Assembly: GCA_963643165.1 (NCBI GenBank)
Contig: CAVIJD010000035.1
Coordinates: 1-23,529 of the forward strand
Length of the DNA: 23,529 nucleotides
Origin: F23-D06 sp963643165
GTDB lineage: Bacteria; Bacteroidota; Bacteroidia; Bacteroidales; WCHB1-69
Direction: 5' to 3'
Below, in pieces: positions 15,642 to 22,736 of the stretch. The notes below the pieces were generated by a model, which was not told the origin of the DNA, did no database searches, and saw only the letters and a list, made by a program, of their open reading frames with translations. Within the stretch, counting starts at the first letter, position 1, and every line of letters starts with the position of its first letter. The translations under genes and the position numbers were made by a program.

Positions 15642-17291
15642 TTATTTTAAACCGAGCACCTCCAGTCCTTGGTTGAAGCGGATGTCGCGCGGGATGCCGG
15701 CCTTGTTGATACGGTCAAGGTCTTTCTGCAAGTTCTCGCCTACGGTGCCGTTGTCTTTGCTGTATTTAGCGGCGAACTCGATGTCGCCCTCGGCCTGCGT
15801 TTTCAGGATAGTGGAAATCCAGCTGTCGATGGCTTTCTGTGCCTTGTCATAATCAATGTGGTAAGAGCCGTTGCCGTTGCGTTTGAAAGCCCCGGCATTT
15901 TCAAAGTAGTTGTAGCACATCATATTAGCCACGCCGTGAGCATCAGCGGCCCCGAAGCGGACCGAACGAAGCAAACCGACGATGAAGGTCGTGACCGCAT
16001 CCTCTTTCGTGATGTTGGTGATTTCGCCTTTGTCAATCAGGGCGCAGACCAGGTGCAGACCGATGATGTCGGCTTTGGCCTCTTCCCAATTGGTGTTCTC
16101 CGTCTTCATGGCAGCATCCACAGAACCTTTGCCGTTAATGGTCTGTTTCACGCCAAGGCCATGGGCGACCTCATGGAACGTGACATTCCAGAAGAAAGCG
16201 TCGAAATTGATATGGTCTTGTTCGGACGGCTCGATGATGATTTCGCCGATAGGCTTCATAATCTTGTCGAACTTGGCCTGCATAGCATTGCGGAGCTGGA
16301 AGCGGCGCGAGCCCTTAGCGGCCTGCACTTTGTCGTCGTTAGGCAGGTTGATGGCGATGGTCTTGCCGCCGGCATTGCAGTCGCCGCCATAGAAAATAAC
16401 GTCATAGACATTCATGTCTGAAGAGGTGCCGGGCACATAGTTGCGGTATTTGGCCTCGCAAGGCAGTTCCTTCTGGAGTTGGGGCAGCATAGCCACAAAC
16501 TTGGTGAGTTTAGAACTTTCCTCTTCGTCTTTCACCAGCACAAAAGCCTCGTAAGAGGTTTTCAGCACGTTCAGTTTGTCGTCGTAGTTCTCAATCGGGC
16601 CGAACACGAAATCAAGTTTGGAGTCTTTCATGTCCATCCAGGCCATATCTGAAGCGAAATAGTCGTCTGTCTGGAGGGCCTTCTTGCGTTCCACCAGATA
16701 CTTTTTCATCGACGGGTTCTCGGCTATCTCAATAGCCTTGTCGAGCAGCTCATCCACTTTCTTCAGTTTCTCGGCATAATACTCGTGGTACCACACCGAC
16801 TTGAGGCTGCCGTCCTCGTTGCGGACCAGCACCGTATAGTGCGACGACTTGTTCTTGTCTTGCAGAGCCTCATACTCCTCGGGGGTGATGTCTTGCGGAT
16901 AATAGTTGCATGCCGCAGGTTTCTCGCCGTATCCTGGCACAAACGGGCGGTCGTTGTCCAGCCTGTCCCACGGACCGTAGTTGATAAGCGCGAACTCTTT
17001 TATCCATTTGTCCTGAATCGTGTCCAGCAAAGACTTAGGGCCGAAAGTCTGTTCCCAGAACAGCTCGTCCATAATCTGTCCAATCTCGATGAAGACAGGA
17101 ATCAGTTGTTTGTCGTTCTCGCTGAGTTTAGAAAGGTCGGTTGTCAGGTCGAAATAAGCGTACTCTTCAACCTTCTGTTGCCATTCGCTTTTCGCTGTCT
17201 CTTCCGGACTTTCCGCTTTTTTGTCCTTGCAGGAACTCATAGCCAAGGCCATACAGCCGATAGCGATCACCATAGTTGTAATTTTCTTCAT
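15642..17291 (-). CDS. Lipoprotein related to M49 dipeptidyl-peptidase III, HExxH type
   Basis: From the ATG at 17291 this encodes 549 residues. The signal peptide ends in a lipobox MSSC with C21 as the lipidated residue, so it is anchored to a membrane in the cell envelope. Zinc ligands fit a gluzincin metallopeptidase: HEVAH (H373, E374, H377) and the downstream EEAKAD (E403/E404), with DIIGLH after it. This spacing and the surrounding NVTFHEVAHGLG...WEEAKADIIGLH resemble family M49. Classical DPP III has a six-residue HExxxH motif, but some bacterial relatives have five residues, as here. M49 enzymes remove dipeptides from oligopeptide N-termini. A promoter at 17337-17368 and a terminator at 15570-15613 make it a single-gene unit. 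Confidence 0.88.
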   Translation of the reverse strand: MKKITTMVIAIGCMALAMSSCKDKKAESPEETAKSEWQQKVEEYAYFDLTTDLSKLSENDKQLIPVFIEIGQIMDELFWEQTFGPKSLLDTIQDKWIKEFALINYGPWDRLDNDRPFVPGYGEKPAACNYYPQDITPEEYEALQDKNKSSHYTVLVRNEDGSLKSVWYHEYYAEKLKKVDELLDKAIEIAENPSMKKYLVERKKALQTDDYFASDMAWMDMKDSKLDFVFGPIENYDDKLNVLKTSYEAFVLVKDEEESSKLTKFVAMLPQLQKELPCEAKYRNYVPGTSSDMNVYDVIFYGGDCNAGGKTIAINLPNDDKVQAAKGSRRFQLRNAMQAKFDKIMKPIGEIIIEPSEQDHINFDAFFWNVTFHEVAHGLGVKQTINGKGSVDAAMKTENTNWEEAKADIIGLHLVCALIDKGEITNITKEDAVTTFIVGLLRSVRFGAADAHGVANMMCYNYFENAGAFKRNGNGSYHIDYDKAQKAIDSWISTILKTQAEGDIEFAAKYSKDNGTVGENLQKDLDRINKAGIPRDIRFNQGLEVLGLK

Positions 17292-17336
17292 TGTCGTGAA
17301 TATTTTAGTGTTTACAATCCATAGGAAAAACGAGGG

Positions 17337-17368
17337 CAAAGATACAAAAAAGAAAACAGACTCGTCAA
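17337..17368 (-). promoter_or_regulatory. Bacteroidota promoter for the M49-like lipoprotein gene
   Basis: The minus strand has -7 TATCTTTG (17337-17344) and a TTG at 17366-17368 with a 21-base gap. Transcription would start near 17330, about 39 bases before the ATG at 17291. It confirms that the in-frame ATG at 17339 is not used. Confidence 0.65.
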
Positions 17369-17393
17369 CCTTGATGCCGAAATGGAGCAGACC

Positions 17394-18221
17394 TCAACCG
17401 ATTTGCAGCCAGAACGAACCGCCGTGCCGTTCCACATTCTCCATGTTCGGGTGCTCCCAAACCGGGGAAATGGTTTCAGACAATTCTTGGTCTTGGCTGA
17501 CAAAGAAGTTCGGCAGTATTGGTCTGTACCTTTCAGGGTTTGCCAACAGGAAAGCCGCAAGCATATATTGTTCGCTGTAAAACCGGTCGCACATATCCTG
17601 AGGATAATCGTATGGCAAATAGATATCGTGGAAATGAACAACGACCCCTTTCTTCAAGAACGGCAGCAACTCAAGGAAGCATACCGTGGCATCCGAATTG
17701 GGGAACACCCGATGTGAATTGTCGATAAAGAGGATGTCGTTTTCTGCCAACGATTCAACAATAAACCTGTTGTCGGTCATATTTTCGAAAGGCTCTCTTA
17801 CAACCTTGTCTGCCAGATGGTCGATATTGGCTCTTGGAAATGGGTCAATCGAAACGATTTCAGTATGAAGTCCATTTTCTGACACTGACTTGCGAGCCAC
17901 CTTGGTGGAATTGCCCGAACCTATTTCTATGTATCTTGACGGCTTGTATTTTGCCAGCATTCCGTAAATCCCTACGATGTCGAGGCCAGGCAGGTATTGA
18001 TTGTTCCAGGCTATTTTGTTTTCATCCTTTTCATCTTTCGAATCCTTTATTTCCCAAAACCTTTCCTTGTATTGCAAGAACTCGGCAAGGTTCTCTTCAT
18101 ACAACGCCCTGTTTTCATTGATTATCTCATACAATGCGGAACACGTCTGATTCCCCGACGACAATCTCGGCTTAGGATTCACGCGATATTCCAGATGAAC
18201 AGTCTGAAACTTCGGCGACAA
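17394..18221 (-). CDS. SAM-dependent methyltransferase-like protein; start disrupted by a one-base shift in A8
   Basis: The open frame encodes 275 residues from a TTG at 18221. A class I methyltransferase fold is indicated by motif I YIEIGSGNSTKVA (97-109), the acidic SIDPFPR (125-131) after strand 2, DILFIDNSH (162-170) and VVVHFHDIYLPYDYPQ (193-208), as in the Methyltransf_24 group that includes sugar and natural-product O-methyltransferases. The substrate is unknown. The natural N-terminus seems to lie further upstream: the frame continues back through KKIKSLYHFL, and an ATG at 18252 would join it if the A8 run at 18249-18242 had seven As. As given, that ATG reads into another frame and stops after 26 codons. 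This could be a sequencing error, slippage or a real mutation. Confidence 0.8.
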   Translation of the reverse strand: MSPKFQTVHLEYRVNPKPRLSSGNQTCSALYEIINENRALYEENLAEFLQYKERFWEIKDSKDEKDENKIAWNNQYLPGLDIVGIYGMLAKYKPSRYIEIGSGNSTKVARKSVSENGLHTEIVSIDPFPRANIDHLADKVVREPFENMTDNRFIVESLAENDILFIDNSHRVFPNSDATVCFLELLPFLKKGVVVHFHDIYLPYDYPQDMCDRFYSEQYMLAAFLLANPERYRPILPNFFVSQDQELSETISPVWEHPNMENVERHGGSFWLQIG

Positions 18222-18293
18222 AAAGTGATACAGCGATTTGATTTTTTTTCATAATTAATAAAAAATTAAATTATCAACTAAATCTATTATTGT

Positions 18294-18839
18294 TTAAATC
18301 ATTATTGTTTTAATACATTTCAACTCTTCGGGTTTGAGGAAGCCTTCCCGGCGGAGGTGTTGCAGCCACTCCTCGGCCGTGAGGAAGCGGTCGTGCATGT
18401 TGCCTTCCTCATCGCACGAGTAGAGGCGGGCGGCGCGGGGCAAGTCGCGCGCCACAGGCAGCCCGTCGTCAATGCGGCAGACGGCATCTTCGTAGGTCAT
18501 CCAATAGTAATAGAACATCCGCTCCCGGGTCAGGAACTTGCGCGCGCCCGAACACTCTACCACCCTCTTTTGCTGCTCCTCGCTCCAACATGGCCACACG
18601 GGCACTACGGTCTTGCCGCAGAGCATACATGCAAACAGCGCCGCCTTGGTGACGGCCTCCTCTTCCATAAGCAAGGCCACGGTACTGTCTGAGAAAGTGT
18701 CAAGTTCTTTCATCACCGGTGCCATCAGCATGGCGAGGCGACGGTTGTCGTACGCCTCGCCCTTTACTGACAGCGCTGTCTCGTCGGGGCGGTCGCGCAG
18801 GGCACGCACCAGCGGATAATAAATCGTGTCAACAAACAT
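18294..18839 (-). CDS. Truncated ANL-type adenylation-domain (AMP-binding-like) protein
   Basis: This encodes 181 residues. Residues 1-104 follow the N-terminal subdomain of ANL enzymes (acyl-CoA synthetases, NRPS A domains, DltA): a PDETALSVKGEAYDNRRLA opening, then STVALLMEEEAVTKAALFACMLCGKTVVPV and EEQQKRVVECSGARKFLT, matching the usual run of strand, helix, 'VVP' strand and 'SGA' helix. The family's phosphate-binding TSGTTG loop and the C-terminal AMP-binding motifs are absent, so it cannot be a complete ligase. The last 75 residues (from RERMFYYYW) match nothing I know. It may be a remnant, a regulatory paralogue or a partner of a complete ligase elsewhere. It lies 34 bases after a lipoprotein gene and 41 bases before the methyltransferase ATG candidate. 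Confidence 0.75.
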   Translation of the reverse strand: MFVDTIYYPLVRALRDRPDETALSVKGEAYDNRRLAMLMAPVMKELDTFSDSTVALLMEEEAVTKAALFACMLCGKTVVPVWPCWSEEQQKRVVECSGARKFLTRERMFYYYWMTYEDAVCRIDDGLPVARDLPRAARLYSCDEEGNMHDRFLTAEEWLQHLRREGFLKPEELKCIKTIMI

Positions 18840-18873
18840 TACTGCCGAAAAATCCTATAAACTAAAAAGTTTT

Positions 18874-19788
18874 CTATTCATACACATAATACTCCGTGTA
18901 TTGATCTGAACCGTATTCGTCGCGCTCTGTCAACTGTTTTGTGACGGGGTATTTCCCGTCATACTCGTAAGTGTATTCCTCAACTTCCGTTTCTCCGTAT
19001 TCTGTTTCGGTGTATTTGGTGACATTATTGGCAGAACAATACGACTCCTGCTCAAAATAATTGCCGAGAAGCCCTTTCTTGGGGTTCACATTCTGGTCAT
19101 ATTCGTATAAAAGATCGCAATACATGCCGTTTCCGCGCAGGCGCAAGGCTGTCACATTTTTGCCGGTCCACTCAAAGGCAATGTCAAACTCTTCGCTCCC
19201 TTTGGCTTCGGAACAGAACTTCTTGAGGCGTTGCTCCACCGGTTTTGCTATAGACTTGTCGAAGCCCAGACTGCGCAACGGTGTCATGAAATGTTTACGG
19301 CCGGACTTGTCATCCGTTGTATAAACCTTGCATTTCATCGAACTCAGCGTTTTGCCGTCATAGGAGAAAGTGAACTCCCTTTCGAGTTCTCCGCCATAAT
19401 ACAACTTGCATTTGCTCAATAATTTGCCATCATATTCGTAGTCCATCCGGGATTCAGTCTCCCCGTCCCAGCCTGAAGTTTCCACGCTGACGACCCGGTT
19501 GTCTTTGTCGTAAGCGTATTTTTCGGTTGACATCAGAGTCCCGTCCCAATAATACTTAATCTGTTGCAGCATGTCGCCCGACCACACCCACTGTTCTGAC
19601 AGGGTTTTTCCATACACCTCATCTTCTTCCGGATACTCATAATCGTGATATACAGAAGATTCATAAACGCTCACAATCTTCTTTTTAGGGTTATAGACTC
19701 CCTCCGTTTCCGTACAGGAGGGGACAAAAAGCATCAAACTTGCAACGGCAATTCCAAATGCGGCCGTTCTGAGAATGTTATTTTTCAT
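18874..19788 (-). CDS. Lipoprotein with YD-type repeats (downstream paralogue)
   Basis: From the ATG at 19788 this encodes 304 residues. The N-terminal signal ends in FVPSC with C25 as the lipidation site. The in-frame ATG at 19857 would lie inside the end of the upstream gene, so 19788 is preferred. The mature part is a chain of short Tyr/Asp-rich strands, such as YAYDKDNRVVSVE, YEYDGKLLSK, FSYDGKTLSS and YEYDGKYPVTKQ, which recall Rhs/YD-like beta repeats and the DUF4595 type of Bacteroidales lipoproteins. It starts 25 bases after its upstream paralogue and shares with it the EGVYNPKKKIVSVYE-type opening and a Y.EYYVYE ending. Function is unknown; a surface-exposed beta-structured binding role is a guess. 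Confidence 0.85.
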   Translation of the reverse strand: MKNNILRTAAFGIAVASLMLFVPSCTETEGVYNPKKKIVSVYESSVYHDYEYPEEDEVYGKTLSEQWVWSGDMLQQIKYYWDGTLMSTEKYAYDKDNRVVSVETSGWDGETESRMDYEYDGKLLSKCKLYYGGELEREFTFSYDGKTLSSMKCKVYTTDDKSGRKHFMTPLRSLGFDKSIAKPVEQRLKKFCSEAKGSEEFDIAFEWTGKNVTALRLRGNGMYCDLLYEYDQNVNPKKGLLGNYFEQESYCSANNVTKYTETEYGETEVEEYTYEYDGKYPVTKQLTERDEYGSDQYTEYYVYE

Positions 19789-19813
19789 AATAGAAGTTGT
19801 TTTATGGATCATT

Positions 19814-20713
19814 TTATTCATACTCGTAATAATCAGTGTATTGGCATCTGTAGCCATATTCGTCGGTCGTCCAGCGCACCGTCACGGGATACTTTCCGTC
19901 ATATTCGTAGGCATACTCCGTCACGAGCGACTCGCTGCCGAGCACAATCGTCATCTTCTGGATATTGTTGGCGCTGCTGTATTGCCAGCCCTCGTTTCCG
20001 ATATTGTTGAAGCCCCGTTTGGGATTCTTGCATTGGTCGTACTCGAGGCGGACCACCTCCGTAAACTCGTCACTCGTCATAGCCACATCCGTGATATTGT
20101 CCTTGTTCCATTCAAACTGTATCGTGAAATCCATCACGATACCCTTGGCGGCCGACTTGCATTGGCCCACTGCTTTTGTCAGGGCGGCGTCCAACGCGTC
20201 GTCAAAGCCGAGGCTGCCAAAGGTACTCAAGTGCCTTTTGTAGTAAAAATCATCGTAGTAGCACTTGCCGTCCGCCCGAACCAATTTGCCGTTTTCGTAC
20301 GAGAAGTTCCACTCTTCCGACAACTCGCCGTCGTAGGTAAGTCTTGACTTGCTTATTCTGCCGTCCTCGTACTCAAACGCAAGCGTCTCAAGCCACACGG
20401 CGTCTTCAATTTTCACCACGCGGCCGTTCTCGTCGTAGGTGAAAGCCTCCGTCCATACAGAAGTTGAGCTTTCATAATGGTCAATCTGCTGAATCAGGCC
20501 GTCCGCCCAGGTCCAGTTCTCATACAGGTACTTGTCTTGCACGCTAACCGCGGACGGGTCGTCCAGGTCTTGACAAGAAGCCTCGCGATAGACCTTGCTG
20601 ATTTTCTTCTTGGGGCTATAAACCCCGTTGTTCTTTTCGCAGGATGCGCCAACAAGCATAACGACCGTGGCCGCCATCAGGAGCGCAACTATTTTGGATA
20701 GATTCTTTTTCAT
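19814..20713 (-). CDS. Lipoprotein with YD-type repeats (upstream paralogue)
   Basis: From the ATG at 20713 this encodes 299 residues. The signal peptide ends in VGASC with C25 as the lipidation site. The longer in-frame start at 20827 is rejected because the promoter at 20783-20790 lies inside that stretch. The body has the same layout as the downstream gene: NGVYSPKKKISKVYRE, FTYDENGRVVKIED, RLTYDGELSEEW, FSYENGKLVRA, YEYDGKYPVTVRW and a YTDYYEYE end. The two genes are tandem paralogues of similar length. This is the first gene of a likely operon that continues with the paralogue, the ANL-like fragment and the methyltransferase. Function is unknown. Confidence 0.85.
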   Translation of the reverse strand: MKKNLSKIVALLMAATVVMLVGASCEKNNGVYSPKKKISKVYREASCQDLDDPSAVSVQDKYLYENWTWADGLIQQIDHYESSTSVWTEAFTYDENGRVVKIEDAVWLETLAFEYEDGRISKSRLTYDGELSEEWNFSYENGKLVRADGKCYYDDFYYKRHLSTFGSLGFDDALDAALTKAVGQCKSAAKGIVMDFTIQFEWNKDNITDVAMTSDEFTEVVRLEYDQCKNPKRGFNNIGNEGWQYSSANNIQKMTIVLGSESLVTEYAYEYDGKYPVTVRWTTDEYGYRCQYTDYYEYE

Positions 20714-20782
20714 TTTTGTGATATTTTTTAAGGTTAGACCAAATGTTTTCATCATATTTTCCACAACATTGCTTAACGGCTG

Positions 20783-20790
20783 CAAATATA
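20783..20790 (-). promoter_or_regulatory. -7 element for the tandem lipoprotein operon
   Basis: The minus strand reads TATATTTG, 70 bases upstream of the ATG at 20713. A near -33 (CTG at 20811-20813) is 20 bases away. It fixes the lipoprotein start at 20713 and gives a leader of about 60 bases. Confidence 0.55.
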
Positions 20791-20877
20791 AACAATCGCG
20801 TTGACTTTTCCAGCACTGTTTTTTCATTCGTTACATTTTCCCCTGATTTTTTTCAGATCATCGCCCACCCTTACTCC

Positions 20878-20896
20878 TACGAACAAAGGTTTCGTA
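20878..20896. promoter_or_regulatory. 19-bp palindrome in the divergent intergenic region
   Basis: The arms TACGAA (20878-20883) and TTCGTA (20891-20896) flank seven bases. It lies about 30 bases upstream of the -33 of the hydrolase promoter and about 90 bases upstream of the lipoprotein promoter. It is a possible operator, but a 6-bp arm can occur by chance. Confidence 0.3.
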
Positions 20897-20925
20897 CGGC
20901 ACGCTGTCACAAACGGGGGAAAAAC

Positions 20926-20956
20926 CTTGCAACACTTGGTTAAAATAGTATCTTTG
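20926..20956 (+). promoter_or_regulatory. Bacteroidota promoter for the alpha/beta hydrolase gene
   Basis: A TTG at 20927-20929 and TATCTTTG at 20949-20956 are 19 bases apart, a close match to the -33/-7 consensus. Transcription would start near 20963, so the in-frame ATG at 20961 cannot be the start and 21054 is used. The leader is about 90 bases. Confidence 0.75.
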
Positions 20957-20973
20957 CGCCGTGATATGCAAGC

Positions 20974-21010
20974 CCAGGTCTGCCGGAAAACAACAAAACC
21001 GCAGACCAGG
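20974..21010 (+). other. Hairpin in the 5' leader of the hydrolase mRNA
   Basis: GGTCTGC (20977-20983) and GCAGACC (21001-21007) pair perfectly, and two CC/GG pairs extend the stem past an A-A mismatch. It lies within the leader, 44 bases before the start codon and without a T run, so it is not a terminator. Function is unknown. Confidence 0.5.
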
Positions 21011-21053
21011 CAACGGCATCACCACGAATAAACCTAAAAAGCACAGAAAAAAA

Positions 21054-21770
21054 ATGGACATACAACTGCATTGTCAGGAAAAAGGGAGCGGACAGCCATT
21101 CCTCTTCCTGCACGGGAACGGAGAAGACAGCCGCTATTTTGCCCGTCAGATTGAGCATTTCAGCAACAGATACCGGGTCATTGCGATAGACACGCGTGGG
21201 CACGGGCAGACGCCGCGGGGCTCTGCGCCGTTCACCATCAAGCAGTTTGCGCTTGACCTTTACGGCTTTATAACCGAACGCCATCTGCCGGGAGCCATCA
21301 TCTTGGGCTTTTCAGACGGCGCTAACATCGCCATGGAATTTGCCCTGCGGCATCCCGAGATGGTGAAAGCGCTGGTGCTCAACGGCGGCAACCTCAACCC
21401 TGAGGGGGTAAAGCGGGCGGTGCAGGAACCCATTGAGGCGGCATACACCCTTGCGAAACAAGCCGCCGGCCAGTCGCCCGAAGCCCTGAAAAAGGCCGAA
21501 CTGCTCGCGCTGATGGTCAACGAGCCAGACATCCGCCCCGAAGAACTGTTGCGCATCACCTGCCCCACCCTTGTCATCTGCGGCACCGACGACATGATCA
21601 AGGAGGAACACACCCGCGAGATTGCCCGCAACCTGCCCAATGCGACCTTGGAATTCATTGAGGGCGACCACTTCATCGCCGGCAAATGTCCCGAGCCTTT
21701 CAATCAGGCTGTTGACTGCTTCCTTGAAACCCTGTCGGGAGCGCGCCTGCATGCAGACGACACCTATTGA
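21054..21770 (+). CDS. Alpha/beta hydrolase
   Basis: This encodes 238 residues of a probably cytoplasmic enzyme with no signal peptide. The fold and triad are clear: the oxyanion motif FLFLHGNGED (16-25), IDTRGHGQT (45-53), the nucleophile elbow GFSDG with S87, the acid in CGTDDMI (D179 or D180) and H206 in GDHFI. A cap region with several helices sits between residues 112 and 165. It resembles small esterase/lactonase-type hydrolases such as the 3-oxoadipate enol-lactonase or BioH-like groups; the substrate cannot be told. The start is set by the promoter at 20926-20956 and by an A8-rich run just upstream of the ATG. It is transcribed away from the lipoprotein operon and ends 110 bases from the convergent HD gene. 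Confidence 0.92.
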   Translation: MDIQLHCQEKGSGQPFLFLHGNGEDSRYFARQIEHFSNRYRVIAIDTRGHGQTPRGSAPFTIKQFALDLYGFITERHLPGAIILGFSDGANIAMEFALRHPEMVKALVLNGGNLNPEGVKRAVQEPIEAAYTLAKQAAGQSPEALKKAELLALMVNEPDIRPEELLRITCPTLVICGTDDMIKEEHTREIARNLPNATLEFIEGDHFIAGKCPEPFNQAVDCFLETLSGARLHADDTY

Positions 21771-21879
21771 CGCCATCACGCAGGCCTTTGCACAAGACTG
21801 CCGCACCGGGACGACGGCCCCAAGCGTTACCGTTTTACGGCATGTCCTGTGGCGCAATTTTCCTGACGAGCCAAACAGT

Positions 21880-22512
21880 CTATTTACCGCATTCTTCTTT
21901 ATAAAGCGTCTCAAAAACATTCCGCAATGCAGCCTCATTCTCAATAATGGCACGCAGTTCGTTCAACTTTGCCGCATTGGAGGACTCTGGAATCCAAAGT
22001 TTGAGATAGCCGCCGGCAGCATACTTAGCCTTGAGGTGGCTGACAGTTCTGTGCCATTGCTCATCCTTGCCTAAAGCCGGACAATTTTTCAGGCCAAACT
22101 GAATAGCCCTGCGGATCACCACCTCGGGGACAATCTGCCGGTCGGCTTCTGCCACAATTTTGCCATAGATGGTGCGTGGCGGCTCTTTGGAAGAAGCGCG
22201 ATGGTCTTCGGCGGCCTGCGCAATCGTTTCAATCTGTTGCGGGTCAAACCAACGTTTCAGAGCCGCCATGTTGCGGATAATCTTTCCGGACTCAAGATGA
22301 TGAGTATCGCGCCCGGCGGCCAGTCCCAGGTCGTGGCAAGCGGCGGCAACAGCCACCACATCCACATCAACCTCGTAATATTCAGACAGTTCTATCGCTG
22401 TCCGCATCACATAAAGTGCATGGTCTCGCTGATGTCCTTTGTCGAAAGCATCGTAGCAGGGAAGCACCTGTTCATCTATCCAAACTAATATTTCAGGATT
22501 TACAGATTTCAT
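21880..22512 (-). CDS. HD-domain phosphohydrolase-like protein
   Basis: From the ATG at 22512 this encodes 210 residues. The longer open frame to 22698 is rejected because a -7 element (22547-22554) lies inside it. HD-superfamily metal ligands are visible: H31 in KGHQRDHAL, H60-D61 in AAACHDLGL, H71/H72 after GRDT, and D103-H104 in AAEDHRAS. This matches the small stand-alone HD hydrolases (YedJ/YpgQ-like) that act on nucleotides or phosphate esters. The substrate is unknown. A conserved-looking tail includes AIQFGLKNCPALGKDEQW and YLKLWIPES. It is the last gene before the CRISPR array, but stand-alone HD proteins of this type are common, so a CRISPR role is not implied (the Cas3 HD belongs to type I). 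Confidence 0.88.
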   Translation of the reverse strand: MKSVNPEILVWIDEQVLPCYDAFDKGHQRDHALYVMRTAIELSEYYEVDVDVVAVAAACHDLGLAAGRDTHHLESGKIIRNMAALKRWFDPQQIETIAQAAEDHRASSKEPPRTIYGKIVAEADRQIVPEVVIRRAIQFGLKNCPALGKDEQWHRTVSHLKAKYAAGGYLKLWIPESSNAAKLNELRAIIENEAALRNVFETLYKEECGK

Positions 22513-22546
22513 AATCAGCCAAATAAACGAATAACACAAACGGCGG

Positions 22547-22554
22547 CAAAGATA
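22547..22554 (-). promoter_or_regulatory. -7 element for the HD-domain gene
   Basis: The minus strand reads TATCTTTG, 35 bases upstream of the ATG at 22512. No good -33 was found. It supports the shorter protein start. Confidence 0.55.
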
Positions 22555-22578
22555 AGACAAAAGTGTTTTGTGTTTTTC

Positions 22579-22710
22579 ATTAATCAAGGAATAGAAATGG
22601 AAACGGGAAGTTAGGATTTGTGGCTTTATTTCGTTCAACACACAATGCCAGAGGCTGCTTTTCCCATTTCCTCCCCGTTTCCGCGTTCCATCTATCAACT
22701 CTTGATTAAT
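22579..22710. repeat. Imperfect fold-back element, 132 bp
   Basis: The ends are a perfect 10-bp inverted repeat (ATTAATCAAG at 22579-22588, CTTGATTAAT at 22701-22710). Nested inside is a 9-bp pair (GGAAACGGG at 22599-22607, CCCGTTTCC at 22674-22682), and the outer arms extend weakly into T-rich and A-rich flanks. No target-site duplication or open frame is seen. It may be a small MITE-like remnant or a structured RNA. The rest of the 22513-22893 gene-free stretch holds the HD promoter, the hairpin at 22737-22785 and a GC-rich segment before the first CRISPR repeat. Confidence 0.5.
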
Positions 22711-22736
22711 AAAAGGTATGAATTCCGAAAAAATTT

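Noticed and set aside
20714..20827. N-terminal extension of the upstream lipoprotein
   Set aside because: The -7 element lies inside it and the lipoprotein signal starts at 20713.
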